Part shown: piece by piece, positions 1 to 7,283 of the stretch
How the letters are laid out: every line of letters begins with the position of its first letter
How positions within the stretch are numbered: position 1 is the first letter of the stretch
Origin: Nautiliaceae bacterium
GTDB taxonomy: Bacteria > Campylobacterota > Campylobacteria > Campylobacterales > Nautiliaceae
NCBI GenBank assembly: GCA_027062985.1
Contig: JAMOSR010000143.1
Coordinates: 1 to 17,104, forward strand
Reading direction: 5' to 3'
Length of the DNA stretch: 17,104 nt
Position numbers and translations under genes: made by a program
The notes under the pieces: generated by a model
What the model was told of the DNA's origin: nothing
What the model saw: the letters and a program-made list of their open reading frames with translations, nothing else
Databases searched by the model: none

Positions 1-268
1 CGGTATGTCCATGGGTAAAAACAATATCAATATTTTTTTCTTTTATAAATTTTAAAAAGAAAGGAACGGTTTTAAAAAAATTTTTTTTATTCATACTAAG
101 TTCTGTTACTTCAAATCCCAAATCTTTTGCTTTTTTTGCAATTTTAGAATTAGGATTGCATATTAAATAAACATTGTGTCCAAGTTCCCTTAAAAGCACC
201 ATTTCATTAATTACTTTATTCTGTTCTCCTCCCCACCCTTTTAATGTTTCCGTATGCAATATATTCAT
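1..268 (-). CDS. GT4 glycosyltransferase, N-terminal part (cut by window edge)
   Basis: Reading the minus strand from an ATG at 268 gives an open frame of 89 codons to the window edge. It begins MNILHTETLKGWGGEQNKV and reaches IDIVFTHGHT. The pattern of an initial beta strand, a glycine-rich WGGEQ loop and a later DIV-TH segment is that of the N-terminal acceptor domain of GT4 (GT-B fold) glycosyltransferases. The complete GT4 enzyme two genes upstream in the same operon has the matching landmarks HTEWSDGWGGQE and VDIVNTHSG, so the two are probably paralogues acting on successive core sugars. An AGGAAAG ribosome binding site overlaps the TAA of the deacetylase gene, and the gap between the two genes is 10 bases, so this is the next gene of the LPS operon. 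The donor-binding C-terminal domain lies outside the window, so sugar specificity cannot be inferred. Confidence 0.8.
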   Translation of the reverse strand, partial: MNILHTETLKGWGGEQNKVINEMVLLRELGHNVYLICNPNSKIAKKAKDLGFEVTELSMNKKNFFKTVPFFLKFIKEKNIDIVFTHGHT

Positions 269-278
269 AAAACTTTCC

Positions 279-1040
279 TTATTTACTTTTAATTATTGAA
301 TAAATTTTACCTAAAAAATCATTATTGAATATAAAAAGCTGTTTTCTTATCCATTTTTCATCTTTTTTTACGGCAATTCTTTTTATTTCCTCCAAATATT
401 TATCGGGTTTATTGATTCCCCTTTTGGTAGTATATAAAATCTCAAAATATTTTTTGGCTTTTTTTATCAGCTCTTCATTATATCTGCCTTTTGGCCAGCA
501 TAAATGTTTATCGTCAAATCCGAGACGTTTTTTGATAATCTCTTTTGAAAGAAAAAATTCCTCATCCCATGTATATTCTTTTTTAAAATAAAAATCCCTG
601 TGTGAATGGGTATGGGAATGAAAATCAAAAACATCTTTCATTTCATCTATTTCGGACCAGTTGAGAATAACCCTGCCGGGATTAACAGGCACCACCTTTT
701 TAGCATCTTTATGTGCGTAAACTTTAAACTCTTCTTGTTTTTCGCTGGCTTTTTCCACCCATTCCGTTACAATAAAAACGGTTGCCTTTAATCCGTATTT
801 TTTCAAAATAGGATATGCATAAACATAATTATCCCTCCAACCATCATCAAACGTTATAAAAACGCTTTTTTTAGGGACGTTTAATCCGCCTTTTTTATAT
901 TTTAAAAACTCTTCGCTTGTTAAGGTTTTATAACCGTTTTCATATAAAAACCTCATCTGTTTTTCAAACTCTTCCACACTACTTGTAATAAAACCCGACT
1001 TAGGTAAAACATGATGATACATTAATACTATTACACTCAA
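279..1040 (-). CDS. Polysaccharide deacetylase (CE4/NodB family), cytoplasmic, in the LPS core operon
   Basis: A 253-residue CE4 metal-dependent deacetylase, predicted to remove N-acetyl groups from an amino sugar. Visible landmarks are the YHHV segment near the N-terminus (8-11), the TFDDG motif with its catalytic Asp and metal-binding Asp (63-67), the histidine box HSHTHSH that supplies the metal ligands (141-147), and CWPKGRYN (181-188), equivalent to the family's later Arg/Pro motif. No signal peptide or membrane segment is visible, so I infer it works in the cytoplasm on a growing saccharide. The start is a TTG at 1040 that overlaps the upstream TGA (TTGA); an AAGGTG ribosome binding site 6 bases before it supports this start over the ATG six codons later. 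It lies between two GT4 transferase genes, which suggests deacetylation of a sugar that one of them adds, such as GlcNAc to GlcN. The substrate is inferred only. Confidence 0.88.
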   Translation of the reverse strand: MSVIVLMYHHVLPKSGFITSSVEEFEKQMRFLYENGYKTLTSEEFLKYKKGGLNVPKKSVFITFDDGWRDNYVYAYPILKKYGLKATVFIVTEWVEKASEKQEEFKVYAHKDAKKVVPVNPGRVILNWSEIDEMKDVFDFHSHTHSHRDFYFKKEYTWDEEFFLSKEIIKKRLGFDDKHLCWPKGRYNEELIKKAKKYFEILYTTKRGINKPDKYLEEIKRIAVKKDEKWIRKQLFIFNNDFLGKIYSIIKSK

Positions 1041-2086
1041 TTTAACACCTTTTTATAAACTTCCAATACTTTTTCTATCATTTTACTCTTTGAAAAATTT
1101 TCTACAATAAAATCCCTTGTTTGGACTTTAATATCGTTTAACAGCATTTTTTCTATTTCATTCGCGAGTGTTTTTTCATCGGCAGGAGGTATTAAAATAA
1201 AATTATTTCCGTTATATAAATCTTTTACGCTTCCGACATCACTGACTATAGCAGGTTTATTCATCATCAAAGCCTGTATAAGGCTCTGAGGGACCCCTTC
1301 GTTTAAAGAAGGCAATACAAAAATATCAATTGCGGCTAAAAATTCCCCGGGGTCGGTATGCCCTAACAGTTTAAAATCCATACCTTCAACTTCCTCTTTT
1401 AACCTGTTCATTAAAGGTCCGTCCCCCGCAATTGCAAATTCAATATTATCATATCTTTTTAAAAGCTCTTTTGCCGCCTTTATAAGATAAATATGTCCTT
1501 TTACATGTCTTAAAATACCCAAAGCACCGATTACCGTTTTTTTATTAAACCCGAATTTTTTCCTGCATAAATCCCTGTCAAACCTCTTTGGATTAAACAT
1601 ATTTTCATCGACACCAGTGGGAATAGAAACTATTTTTTCGGGTTTTATTCTGTTGTATTTAATCATATTTTCCCTTACCACCTCGCCGGTGGTAATTATA
1701 AAATCAGCCATTTCGTTTATAAAATTGAGCCTTGAAGAATTTATTTTGCTGTTTAAATGTCTTGTACGGATAAACTTAGCACCGCTCAGCTTTGCCGCAA
1801 TACCGCCAACCCACGTGTCTTTTCCGGAATGCGTATTGACGATATCGACTTTTTCATTTTTTATTATTTTTCTTAATTGAAAAAGGGTGGAAAAATCGCT
1901 ATTTCCTTTAAAAGGGAGAATATAAACCTTAAACCCTCTTTTTAAAGCCTCTTCTTTTATGCGGCTGTGTGCTCTACAGGCAAGAATTACATCCACCCCC
2001 TTTTCCCTAACACCTTCCATCTCGGAAATTATCCTAATTTCCTGTCCCCCCCATCCGTCAGACCACTCCGTATGTAAAACTTTCAT
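1037..2086 (-). CDS. GT4 family glycosyltransferase, probable LPS core sugar transferase
   Basis: A full-length (349-residue) GT-B fold GT4 enzyme. The N-terminal acceptor domain starts HTEWSDGWGGQE (5-16) and contains VDIVNTHSGKD (80-90). The C-terminal donor domain has the AGDGPL loop (220-225) and the PSLNEGVPQSLIQAL segment (259-273). In the usual EX7E motif of GT4 enzymes the first Glu is E263, but the second position is Gln (Q271). This EGVPQ variant is, from memory, common in one GT4 subgroup, so it does not argue against activity. The ATG at 2086 overlaps the upstream TGA (ATGA), so translation is probably coupled to the heptosyltransferase gene; its own stop overlaps the deacetylase start. 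A nucleotide-sugar donor and the core or lipid-linked acceptor are inferred from the operon; the sugar transferred cannot be read from the sequence. Confidence 0.88.
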   Translation of the reverse strand: MKVLHTEWSDGWGGQEIRIISEMEGVREKGVDVILACRAHSRIKEEALKRGFKVYILPFKGNSDFSTLFQLRKIIKNEKVDIVNTHSGKDTWVGGIAAKLSGAKFIRTRHLNSKINSSRLNFINEMADFIITTGEVVRENMIKYNRIKPEKIVSIPTGVDENMFNPKRFDRDLCRKKFGFNKKTVIGALGILRHVKGHIYLIKAAKELLKRYDNIEFAIAGDGPLMNRLKEEVEGMDFKLLGHTDPGEFLAAIDIFVLPSLNEGVPQSLIQALMMNKPAIVSDVGSVKDLYNGNNFILIPPADEKTLANEIEKMLLNDIKVQTRDFIVENFSKSKMIEKVLEVYKKVLN

Positions 2087-3138
2087 AATCTTTCCTCTAA
2101 AATATTATAAATGTTATTCATATCAAACTTCATTAAACACTCACTGATTTTACTCCCCCTGCATCCGTCTTTTCCACAGGGAATACACTCCCAGTTATGC
2201 TGAATTACGGTATGTTTTCCCATTTTTTGTATACCGTTTTTATTGACATATCCGCTTTTTGTCAAATCATTATCCCAAGGCCCCCAGTTAAAAGCCGCGC
2301 TCGGTCCGAAAAACGCGATAACAGGCGTATTTACAGCCGCCGCCATATGCATAACTGCGGTATCAACACCAACAAAAGCTTTGGCTTTGCTTGAAAGACA
2401 GGCAACCTGATTCAGACTTAATTTTCCGCTTAAATTCAAAGGTTTTGTTTTACAGTGTGAAAGTATCGAATTTACTTTTTTTAATTCTTTTTCATCGGGG
2501 CTTGCGGTAATTACGACTTCATACCCTTTGTTTTTTATAAAATCTATGATTTTTGCCATTATTTCGTCTTTTACACATTTAAAAAGCCATCTTGAAACGG
2601 GATGGATATGTACAAATTTTTCAGGGATTAAAGAATCTACTTTTTCTTCATCACCCTTATCCCAAAAAATTTCCACCTTTTTTTCATATATTCTTTTTTT
2701 TAAAACCCGCACGGCATCAAGATTATTTTCTATAATATGATTATTCCAATTTATTTTCAATATTTTATTAAATACATTTTTTAAAAAAATATTTTTTTTA
2801 ACCGGATAACCTATTTTTATTTTAGCATTACTAAATTTTGCAATAAGTGCTCCCCTGTCACCTTCGGTGGTATTAATAACAATATCATAATCTTTAAAAT
2901 TATTTAAAAATTTATATTCTTTTATTAATCTTTTTAATAAATAAAAATTTTTATATTTATTTCTGTCATAAGTATATATTTTATTAATAGCAGGATTATA
3001 TTTAAGCACCGACTCAGTTCCTTTATTAATTAAAACATCAATCTGTGCATCCGGGAAATTCAACTTAAGATTTTTAATAAGTGGTGTAGTCAAAAGCACG
3101 TCTCCGATATTTCTGAACTTCATAATGAGTATTTTCAT
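2083..3138 (-). CDS. GT9 heptosyltransferase (second of two; WaaF/WaaQ-type) of the LPS inner core
   Basis: A 351-residue ADP-heptose:LPS heptosyltransferase-like protein (GT9, GT-B fold). The N-terminus MKILIMKFRNIGDVLLTTPL carries the family's GD(V)LLT-P signature, with D13 at the position of the catalytic Asp. HPVSRWLFK (179-187) is the substrate-binding motif resembling HP-AR--FK of heptosyltransferase III, and GVDTAVMHMAAA (257-268) followed by FFGPS...NWGPW is the ADP-heptose site. Near the C-terminus are four cysteines spaced CX2CX4CX7C (C318, C321, C326, C334), a feature also seen in other GT9 proteins. The features fit WaaF or WaaQ; I cannot choose between adding HepII and HepIII. 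An AAGGTGGGAA ribosome binding site precedes the ATG, which overlaps the upstream TGA. It is distinct from the WaaC-type protein at the operon head, so the core probably holds at least two heptoses. Confidence 0.87.
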   Translation of the reverse strand: MKILIMKFRNIGDVLLTTPLIKNLKLNFPDAQIDVLINKGTESVLKYNPAINKIYTYDRNKYKNFYLLKRLIKEYKFLNNFKDYDIVINTTEGDRGALIAKFSNAKIKIGYPVKKNIFLKNVFNKILKINWNNHIIENNLDAVRVLKKRIYEKKVEIFWDKGDEEKVDSLIPEKFVHIHPVSRWLFKCVKDEIMAKIIDFIKNKGYEVVITASPDEKELKKVNSILSHCKTKPLNLSGKLSLNQVACLSSKAKAFVGVDTAVMHMAAAVNTPVIAFFGPSAAFNWGPWDNDLTKSGYVNKNGIQKMGKHTVIQHNWECIPCGKDGCRGSKISECLMKFDMNNIYNILEERL

Positions 3139-3842
3139 TTCCCACCTTTAATATATTTCCAAAATGTATACTGTGAATAAAGCCTTGCTATTACAAACCC
3201 GTCCCACCCTTCAAGAAAACCGAGTTTAATAAAATAGAGCTTAAAAAAGGTCCAAAAAGGTGAAAACAGAGCCTTTATCCTGTTCGGTTTAGCCCCGATT
3301 GAAGAATATCTGTTTTGTTTGACAATAAACTCTTCAATACTTTCATAAGCAAGGTGCTTTAAAGGATGTTTCAAATATCCCTTTTCACATTCGCATATTA
3401 CGCTTTCATGCACATCCCTGTCGTTAAATCTTGCTTTTTTTCTGTTAAAAAGCCTAATTGTATAATCCGGATAAAGACCGAGATGTTTTATATCCCTGCC
3501 CCAAAAATTATTAATTCTGGCAACATAATAAGCGTCAAACTTTGGATTTTGAAGTTCTTTTAATATTTCATCCCTTAGCTCAGGCAAAATCCTCTCATCG
3601 GAATCGAGCACAAAAACCCAGTCGTTTTTGGCTAAATCTACGGCTTTTTGTTTTTGTCTTCCAAAACCAAGCCACTGCTGATATTCAACCCTTGCACCAA
3701 GTTCACCTGCTATTTCACAGGTTTTATCACTGCTTCCGCTGTCAACCACTAACACCTCATCTGCAAAATCGGCCGACTTAACGGCGCCCATTATGTGTTT
3801 TTGAGAATTTTTGGTAATAATAACAACGCTTAATTTATTCAT
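3135..3842 (-). CDS. waaE: WaaE/KdtX-like GT2 glycosyltransferase, LPS inner core glucosyltransferase
   Basis: A 235-residue GT-A fold (GT2) transferase with the N-terminal signature MNKLSVVIITKN, the nucleotide-binding segment VVDSGSSDKT (32-41) and a metal-binding DSDER (80-84). The sequence between them (QQWLGFGRQKQKAV) and the later VHESV are characteristic of the WaaE/KdtX group, which adds a beta-linked glucose to heptose I of the LPS core in several Gram-negatives. I chose the ATG at 3842, not the longer frame from 3854: GAGGA lies 5 bases before 3842, whereas the ATG at 3854 overlaps that ribosome binding site. The chosen start overlaps the end of the acyltransferase gene by 8 bases, and its own stop overlaps the heptosyltransferase start (ATGA). 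The glucose assignment rests on family similarity, so the exact sugar could differ. Confidence 0.85.
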   Translation of the reverse strand: MNKLSVVIITKNSQKHIMGAVKSADFADEVLVVDSGSSDKTCEIAGELGARVEYQQWLGFGRQKQKAVDLAKNDWVFVLDSDERILPELRDEILKELQNPKFDAYYVARINNFWGRDIKHLGLYPDYTIRLFNRKKARFNDRDVHESVICECEKGYLKHPLKHLAYESIEEFIVKQNRYSSIGAKPNRIKALFSPFWTFFKLYFIKLGFLEGWDGFVIARLYSQYTFWKYIKGGK

Positions 3843-4623
3843 ACCTGTCCTCATAATAGTGCTTAAACCTTCTGTGAAACCAAAACCACTCCTCAGGTTT
3901 TTGCCTGATCATCTCCTCAATAACGTCGCTTTGTTTTTGGACGGATTTTTTTATATCCTCTTCGATAATAGGCTCTTTAAATATAAATTTATATTTGTCT
4001 TTATCCCTTTGCACAAAAACGGGGATGATAGGAATTTTAAACCTTTTTGAAAGCAGGGCGGCACTTGGGGTGTGAAGGGCTTTAAGTCCAAACATAATTA
4101 CATCTTCACCCTCTTTTCTTGCAGTATTTTGGTCAACTAATATTCCTATACTTCTTCCTTTTTTAATATCGGATATCAACTTTTTTAACGCCCCTTTTTT
4201 ATTTACCGTTTTAATATTATATTTTTCCCTGCTAGTTTTTACAAAATAATTAACCAGTTTATTATCCAAATCCCTAACTACTATTGTCATTGGTATATTC
4301 AATATACCTCCCAACACCCAAGGGATAATTTCCCAGTTACCGTAATGTGCGGTAATAAAAATTGCGGGTTTGTTTAAATATTTTTCAACTTTTTCCATTC
4401 CTACAAATTCTATCTTTTTCTTCAAATCATCCGCAGAAAGATTTCTGTTTTTAATAAGTTCTAATAAATTAAATGCAAAATTTTCATATACTTTTTTAGC
4501 AATTTCAATCTTTTTATTTTTTGGCATATCCGGAAATACTAAATCAAGATTGGTAAAAATTATTTTTTTTCTTCTTTTATCCAGCAAATATAAAACATTT
4601 CCTATTATTTTACTTAAACTCAT
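3835..4623 (-). CDS. lpxL: Lipid A biosynthesis acyltransferase (LpxL/HtrB/WaaM family), short N-terminus
   Basis: A 262-residue late acyltransferase that adds a secondary acyl chain to Kdo2-lipid A at the inner membrane. The catalytic HX4E motif is intact as HYGNWE (93-98). Other landmarks are NLDLVFP (25-31), VDQN (163-166), the conserved LHTPSAALL region (183-191) and the C-terminal PEEWFWFHRRFK (243-254). The start is forced: the codon immediately upstream of the ATG at 4623 is an in-frame TAG. The protein therefore begins where family members have already passed their N-terminal membrane anchor, and it is about 30 residues shorter than the roughly 290 usual for LpxL/WaaM. An AGGA element 6 bases before the ATG supports this start. 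It overlaps the end of waaC by 14 bases, placing acylation and heptose addition in one transcript. LpxM/LpxP-type specificity cannot be excluded. Confidence 0.87.
   Translation of the reverse strand: MSLSKIIGNVLYLLDKRRKKIIFTNLDLVFPDMPKNKKIEIAKKVYENFAFNLLELIKNRNLSADDLKKKIEFVGMEKVEKYLNKPAIFITAHYGNWEIIPWVLGGILNIPMTIVVRDLDNKLVNYFVKTSREKYNIKTVNKKGALKKLISDIKKGRSIGILVDQNTARKEGEDVIMFGLKALHTPSAALLSKRFKIPIIPVFVQRDKDKYKFIFKEPIIEEDIKKSVQKQSDVIEEMIRQKPEEWFWFHRRFKHYYEDRYE
3848..3852 (-). promoter_or_regulatory. Ribosome binding site that fixes the waaE start
   Basis: GAGGA on the minus strand lies 5 bases before the ATG at 3842. An in-frame ATG at 3854 overlaps this element (ATGAGGA), which argues that the shorter protein is the real one. 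Confidence 0.6.
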
Positions 4624-5524
4624 CTACTTTCCTAATAATGTTTTTCACATCCATTTTATCCATTATATCCAACCTTTTATTTATTTCTCCCTTTTGAATT
4701 TCCACGCTTTTGGAAAATTTATTTTCCAAAATTTTATTATTATACGTGCATCCGTAAAGAATTATATTTTTTACATTATTAGCCCATGCTATAAAACTAG
4801 GCCCCGTATCGTTTCCTATAAGCAAATCGCTTTTATCTATTAAAGCCTTCAAATCGTTTAAATTCAGCTTTACAGGATATGCCCCAATATTATCCGCTAT
4901 CTTAAAAGCGCTTTTTTTTTCCTTTTCATTTGCATAAGGAATGATTATATTTTCTTTTAAATTTTGCCCTATCTCAATCCATATCCTATCAGGGACTTTT
5001 TTACAATCCCATGTAGCGCCTATAATAAATACAACATTTTTTTTATTACGACTTAAAAACTCAAACTCTCTATCTTTATAAAACAGTAATTTGGGATGAT
5101 TTTTTAAATACTCTTCATCTTCAATTTCAAAAAGTTCAAGGTACCTCTCCACGGCATACTTTTTTTTAGATTTAACCTTTTTATTATAAAACAAAGCTGC
5201 TATTTTTTCTCTTGGATTTTCATATCCTATTAAATATTTACCGGTTATTTTACCCACAATTGCACTTTTTAACAAACCCTGCAAATCATATATAGTTTCA
5301 TACTTTATGTTTTTAAGCTTTTTAATTTCACTTAATATTTTTAACTTTTCTTTTTTCACTTTTCTTAAATCTAAAGAAACTACATTTTCAATAAGAGGAT
5401 GATAATCCAAAATTTCTTTAAAAGCACCATCTACGATAAAATCGATTTTCCTATTTAATTTAGGAAGAACAATAAGAGAATGAATAATATCCCCCATCGA
5501 ACTAAGTTTCAATAAAGCTTCCAT
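4610..5524 (-). CDS. waaC: LPS heptosyltransferase I (WaaC)
   Basis: A 304-residue GT9 enzyme that adds the first L-glycero-D-manno-heptose from ADP-heptose to Kdo2-lipid A on the cytoplasmic side of the inner membrane. WaaC is recognised by KLSSMGDIIHSLIVLP (6-21), with the catalytic Asp at D12, by YDLQGLLKSA (79-88), by the ATWDCKKVPDRIW segment (170-182), which stands where other WaaC proteins have ATTRDDKHWP, and by the donor-site GNDTGPS (237-243) followed by LYGCT. The length is slightly below the usual 320. The ATG at 5524 follows GGGAT and is the first gene of the minus-strand LPS operon; a TATAAT lies about 35 bases upstream. Its stop lies 14 bases inside the acyltransferase gene. 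Together with the GT9 gene further on, it indicates a multi-heptose inner core. Confidence 0.9.
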   Translation of the reverse strand: MEALLKLSSMGDIIHSLIVLPKLNRKIDFIVDGAFKEILDYHPLIENVVSLDLRKVKKEKLKILSEIKKLKNIKYETIYDLQGLLKSAIVGKITGKYLIGYENPREKIAALFYNKKVKSKKKYAVERYLELFEIEDEEYLKNHPKLLFYKDREFEFLSRNKKNVVFIIGATWDCKKVPDRIWIEIGQNLKENIIIPYANEKEKKSAFKIADNIGAYPVKLNLNDLKALIDKSDLLIGNDTGPSFIAWANNVKNIILYGCTYNNKILENKFSKSVEIQKGEINKRLDIMDKMDVKNIIRKVDEFK

Positions 5525-5541
5525 ACATCCCTTTTTTTAGA

Positions 5542-5547
5542 TAGAAT
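5542..5547 (+). promoter_or_regulatory. Possible -10 box for msbA-dgkA
   Basis: TAGAAT on the plus strand would start transcription near 5554, about 29 bases before the msbA GTG. It lies inside the expected waaC leader, while the waaC -10 lies inside the msbA leader, so the two promoters interleave. There is only one mismatch to TATAAT, but the region is AT-rich. Confidence 0.33.
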
Positions 5548-5558
5548 AACTTTCCAAA

Positions 5559-5564
5559 ATTATA
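5559..5564 (-). promoter_or_regulatory. Predicted -10 box for the waaC LPS operon
   Basis: The minus strand reads TGATATAATTTTGG, giving a perfect TATAAT with start of transcription expected near 5552 and a leader of about 28 bases before the waaC ATG. No convincing -35 is present, which is usual for housekeeping promoters of Campylobacterota. AT-rich DNA makes chance matches possible. Confidence 0.45.
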
Positions 5565-5582
5565 TCATTAAAAGGCATTTAA

Positions 5583-7283
5583 GTGTGGCAGTTTTTTAAA
5601 GAATATTTTCCTTATTATAAAAATTATAAAAAAGAAATAGTTATAGCAATTGTAGGAATGATACTGGTCTCCGTATCAACTGCAGCCACTGCTTACTTAA
5701 TAAAACCCGTCCTTGATAAAATCTTTATAGAAAAAAACGAACAGATGCTTTATATTCTCCCTTTAGGAATAATACTTGTATATTTTTTAAAAGGAGTGGG
5801 TACGGTATTGCAACAATATTACGTCAGTTATATAGGAGAGGATATTGTAAGACAAATAAGAGATAAATTTCTCTCCCACATTACAAATCTTGATTTAGAT
5901 TTTTTTAAAAAAACACATTCCGGTGAACTGGTCAGCAGAGTAATAAACGATATAAACAGAATTCAAAACGCCGTTTCAAACTCCATAGCAAATATGTTAA
6001 GAGACATTCTTATGGCAATTTTTCTACTAGGTGTTGTTATTTACCAAAATCCGAAACTTGCTTTTTTCGCCCTTATAATTTTACCTCTTATGATTTATCC
6101 CATAAGCGTAATTTCAAAAAAACTTAAAATACTTTCAAAACAGGCTCAAAGTAAAACAGCGGAATTAAACCAGCATTTAAGCGAAATTTTTAAAAATATA
6201 GAAACAATTAAAGCTTACAACGCACAAAAATACGAAACGGATTCATTTAAGAAACATAACCTCAATTACTTAAAAATAAATCTTAAAACAATAAGGACAA
6301 GGGCATATTTAATTCCTGTTTTAGAACTTTTAAGCGCTACTATAGCCGCAGTTGTAATTATAATCGGGGGAAAAGAAGTTATTGAAGGAAAAATGAGCGT
6401 AGGAGCCTTTTTTTCATTTATGACGGCTCTTTTTATGCTGACCGACCCTATTAGGCGATTATCTATGACATATTCAAAACTTCAAGACGCCATTGCCGCT
6501 CATGAAAGATTAAAAGAGATTTTAGGTAGACTCCCTAAAATAAAAAGCGGACAAAAAGAAATTAAAGAAATAAAAAACATAGAATTTAAAAATGTAAGTC
6601 TAAAATACGGAGACAATTATGCCCTTAAAAACATATCTTACAAAACCGAAAAACCTAAAATAATAGGTTTAGTAGGAGACAGCGGAGGAGGAAAAAGCAG
6701 TTTTGTAAGCCTTATAGAACGGTTTTATGACCCTGATGAAGGAAAAATATTAATCAATAATGAAGATATCAAAAACTACAATATACACCTACTAAGAGAA
6801 AAAATAGCCTATATTCCGCAAAATATCCATATTTTTAACGATACAATTGCCGCCAATATAGCTTACGGAAAAAAAATAGATGAAAAAGAAGTAAAAGAAG
6901 CTTTAAAAAAAGCAAATCTTTTAAATTTCGTAGAAACTCTTGAAAACGGCATTTATACAGTGTTAAATGAAGGAGGAAGCAACTTAAGCGGAGGACAAAA
7001 ACAAAGAATTGCCATAGCAAGGGCTTTATATAAAAATCCAGACATTCTAATCCTTGATGAAGCCACAAGCGCCCTTGATAATAAAAGCGAAGCCGTAATT
7101 ATGGAAACAATTGAAAATTTAAACAATAAACTGGTATTTATAGTGGCTCACAGATTATCTACAATAGAAAACGCTGACGAAATTTTGGTATTTAAACAAG
7201 GTCAAATTATCTGTAAAGGAAAAAAAGAAGAACTTTTAAAAAACTGTGAAGAATTTAAAAAACTTTATAAGGTAAACTATTGA
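5583..7283 (+). CDS. msbA: Lipid A-core flippase MsbA (ABC exporter, fused TMD-NBD half transporter)
   Basis: A 566-residue half transporter that dimerises and flips lipid A-core from the inner to the outer leaflet of the inner membrane. The N-terminal 310 or so residues form the six-helix exporter domain, beginning with a segment typical of MsbA (ATAYLIKPVLDKIF). The ATPase domain has Walker A GDSGGGKSS near residue 365, the signature NLSGGQ near 467, Walker B ILILDEATSALD near 487 with the catalytic Glu, and the switch His in AHRLST near 521. The start is GTG at 5583, with AAGG 8 bases upstream. It is divergent from the LPS assembly operon, which fits MsbA rather than a drug exporter; a PglK-type oligosaccharide flippase is the main alternative but its N-terminus is different. 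The stop overlaps the dgkA start (TTGA). Confidence 0.92.
   Translation: MWQFFKEYFPYYKNYKKEIVIAIVGMILVSVSTAATAYLIKPVLDKIFIEKNEQMLYILPLGIILVYFLKGVGTVLQQYYVSYIGEDIVRQIRDKFLSHITNLDLDFFKKTHSGELVSRVINDINRIQNAVSNSIANMLRDILMAIFLLGVVIYQNPKLAFFALIILPLMIYPISVISKKLKILSKQAQSKTAELNQHLSEIFKNIETIKAYNAQKYETDSFKKHNLNYLKINLKTIRTRAYLIPVLELLSATIAAVVIIIGGKEVIEGKMSVGAFFSFMTALFMLTDPIRRLSMTYSKLQDAIAAHERLKEILGRLPKIKSGQKEIKEIKNIEFKNVSLKYGDNYALKNISYKTEKPKIIGLVGDSGGGKSSFVSLIERFYDPDEGKILINNEDIKNYNIHLLREKIAYIPQNIHIFNDTIAANIAYGKKIDEKEVKEALKKANLLNFVETLENGIYTVLNEGGSNLSGGQKQRIAIARALYKNPDILILDEATSALDNKSEAVIMETIENLNNKLVFIVAHRLSTIENADEILVFKQGQIICKGKKEELLKNCEEFKKLYKVNY

Noticed and set aside
1037..2086. Inactive GT4 enzyme, because the second Glu of EX7E is Gln
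   Set aside because: The EGVPQSLIQAL form is, from memory, normal in a subgroup of GT4 enzymes, and the remaining motifs are intact.
2083..3138. Strong G+C swing inside the second heptosyltransferase gene (hand counts 34/60 at 2281-2340, 4/60 at 2881-2940), possible chimera
   Set aside because: The change follows amino-acid content: Ala/Gly/Pro-rich donor-site motifs against Lys/Asn/Ile/Phe-rich surface helices, and intermediate lines fluctuate instead of showing one breakpoint.
4370..4843. 157-residue open frame opposite the lpxL/waaC junction
   Set aside because: Low-complexity Phe/Ile/Lys translation caused by AT-rich antisense DNA; both opposite genes have intact motifs.
5583..7283. PglK-type oligosaccharide flippase instead of MsbA
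   Set aside because: The N-terminal transmembrane region matches the MsbA pattern, and the gene is divergent from lipid A/core genes, not in a pgl locus.
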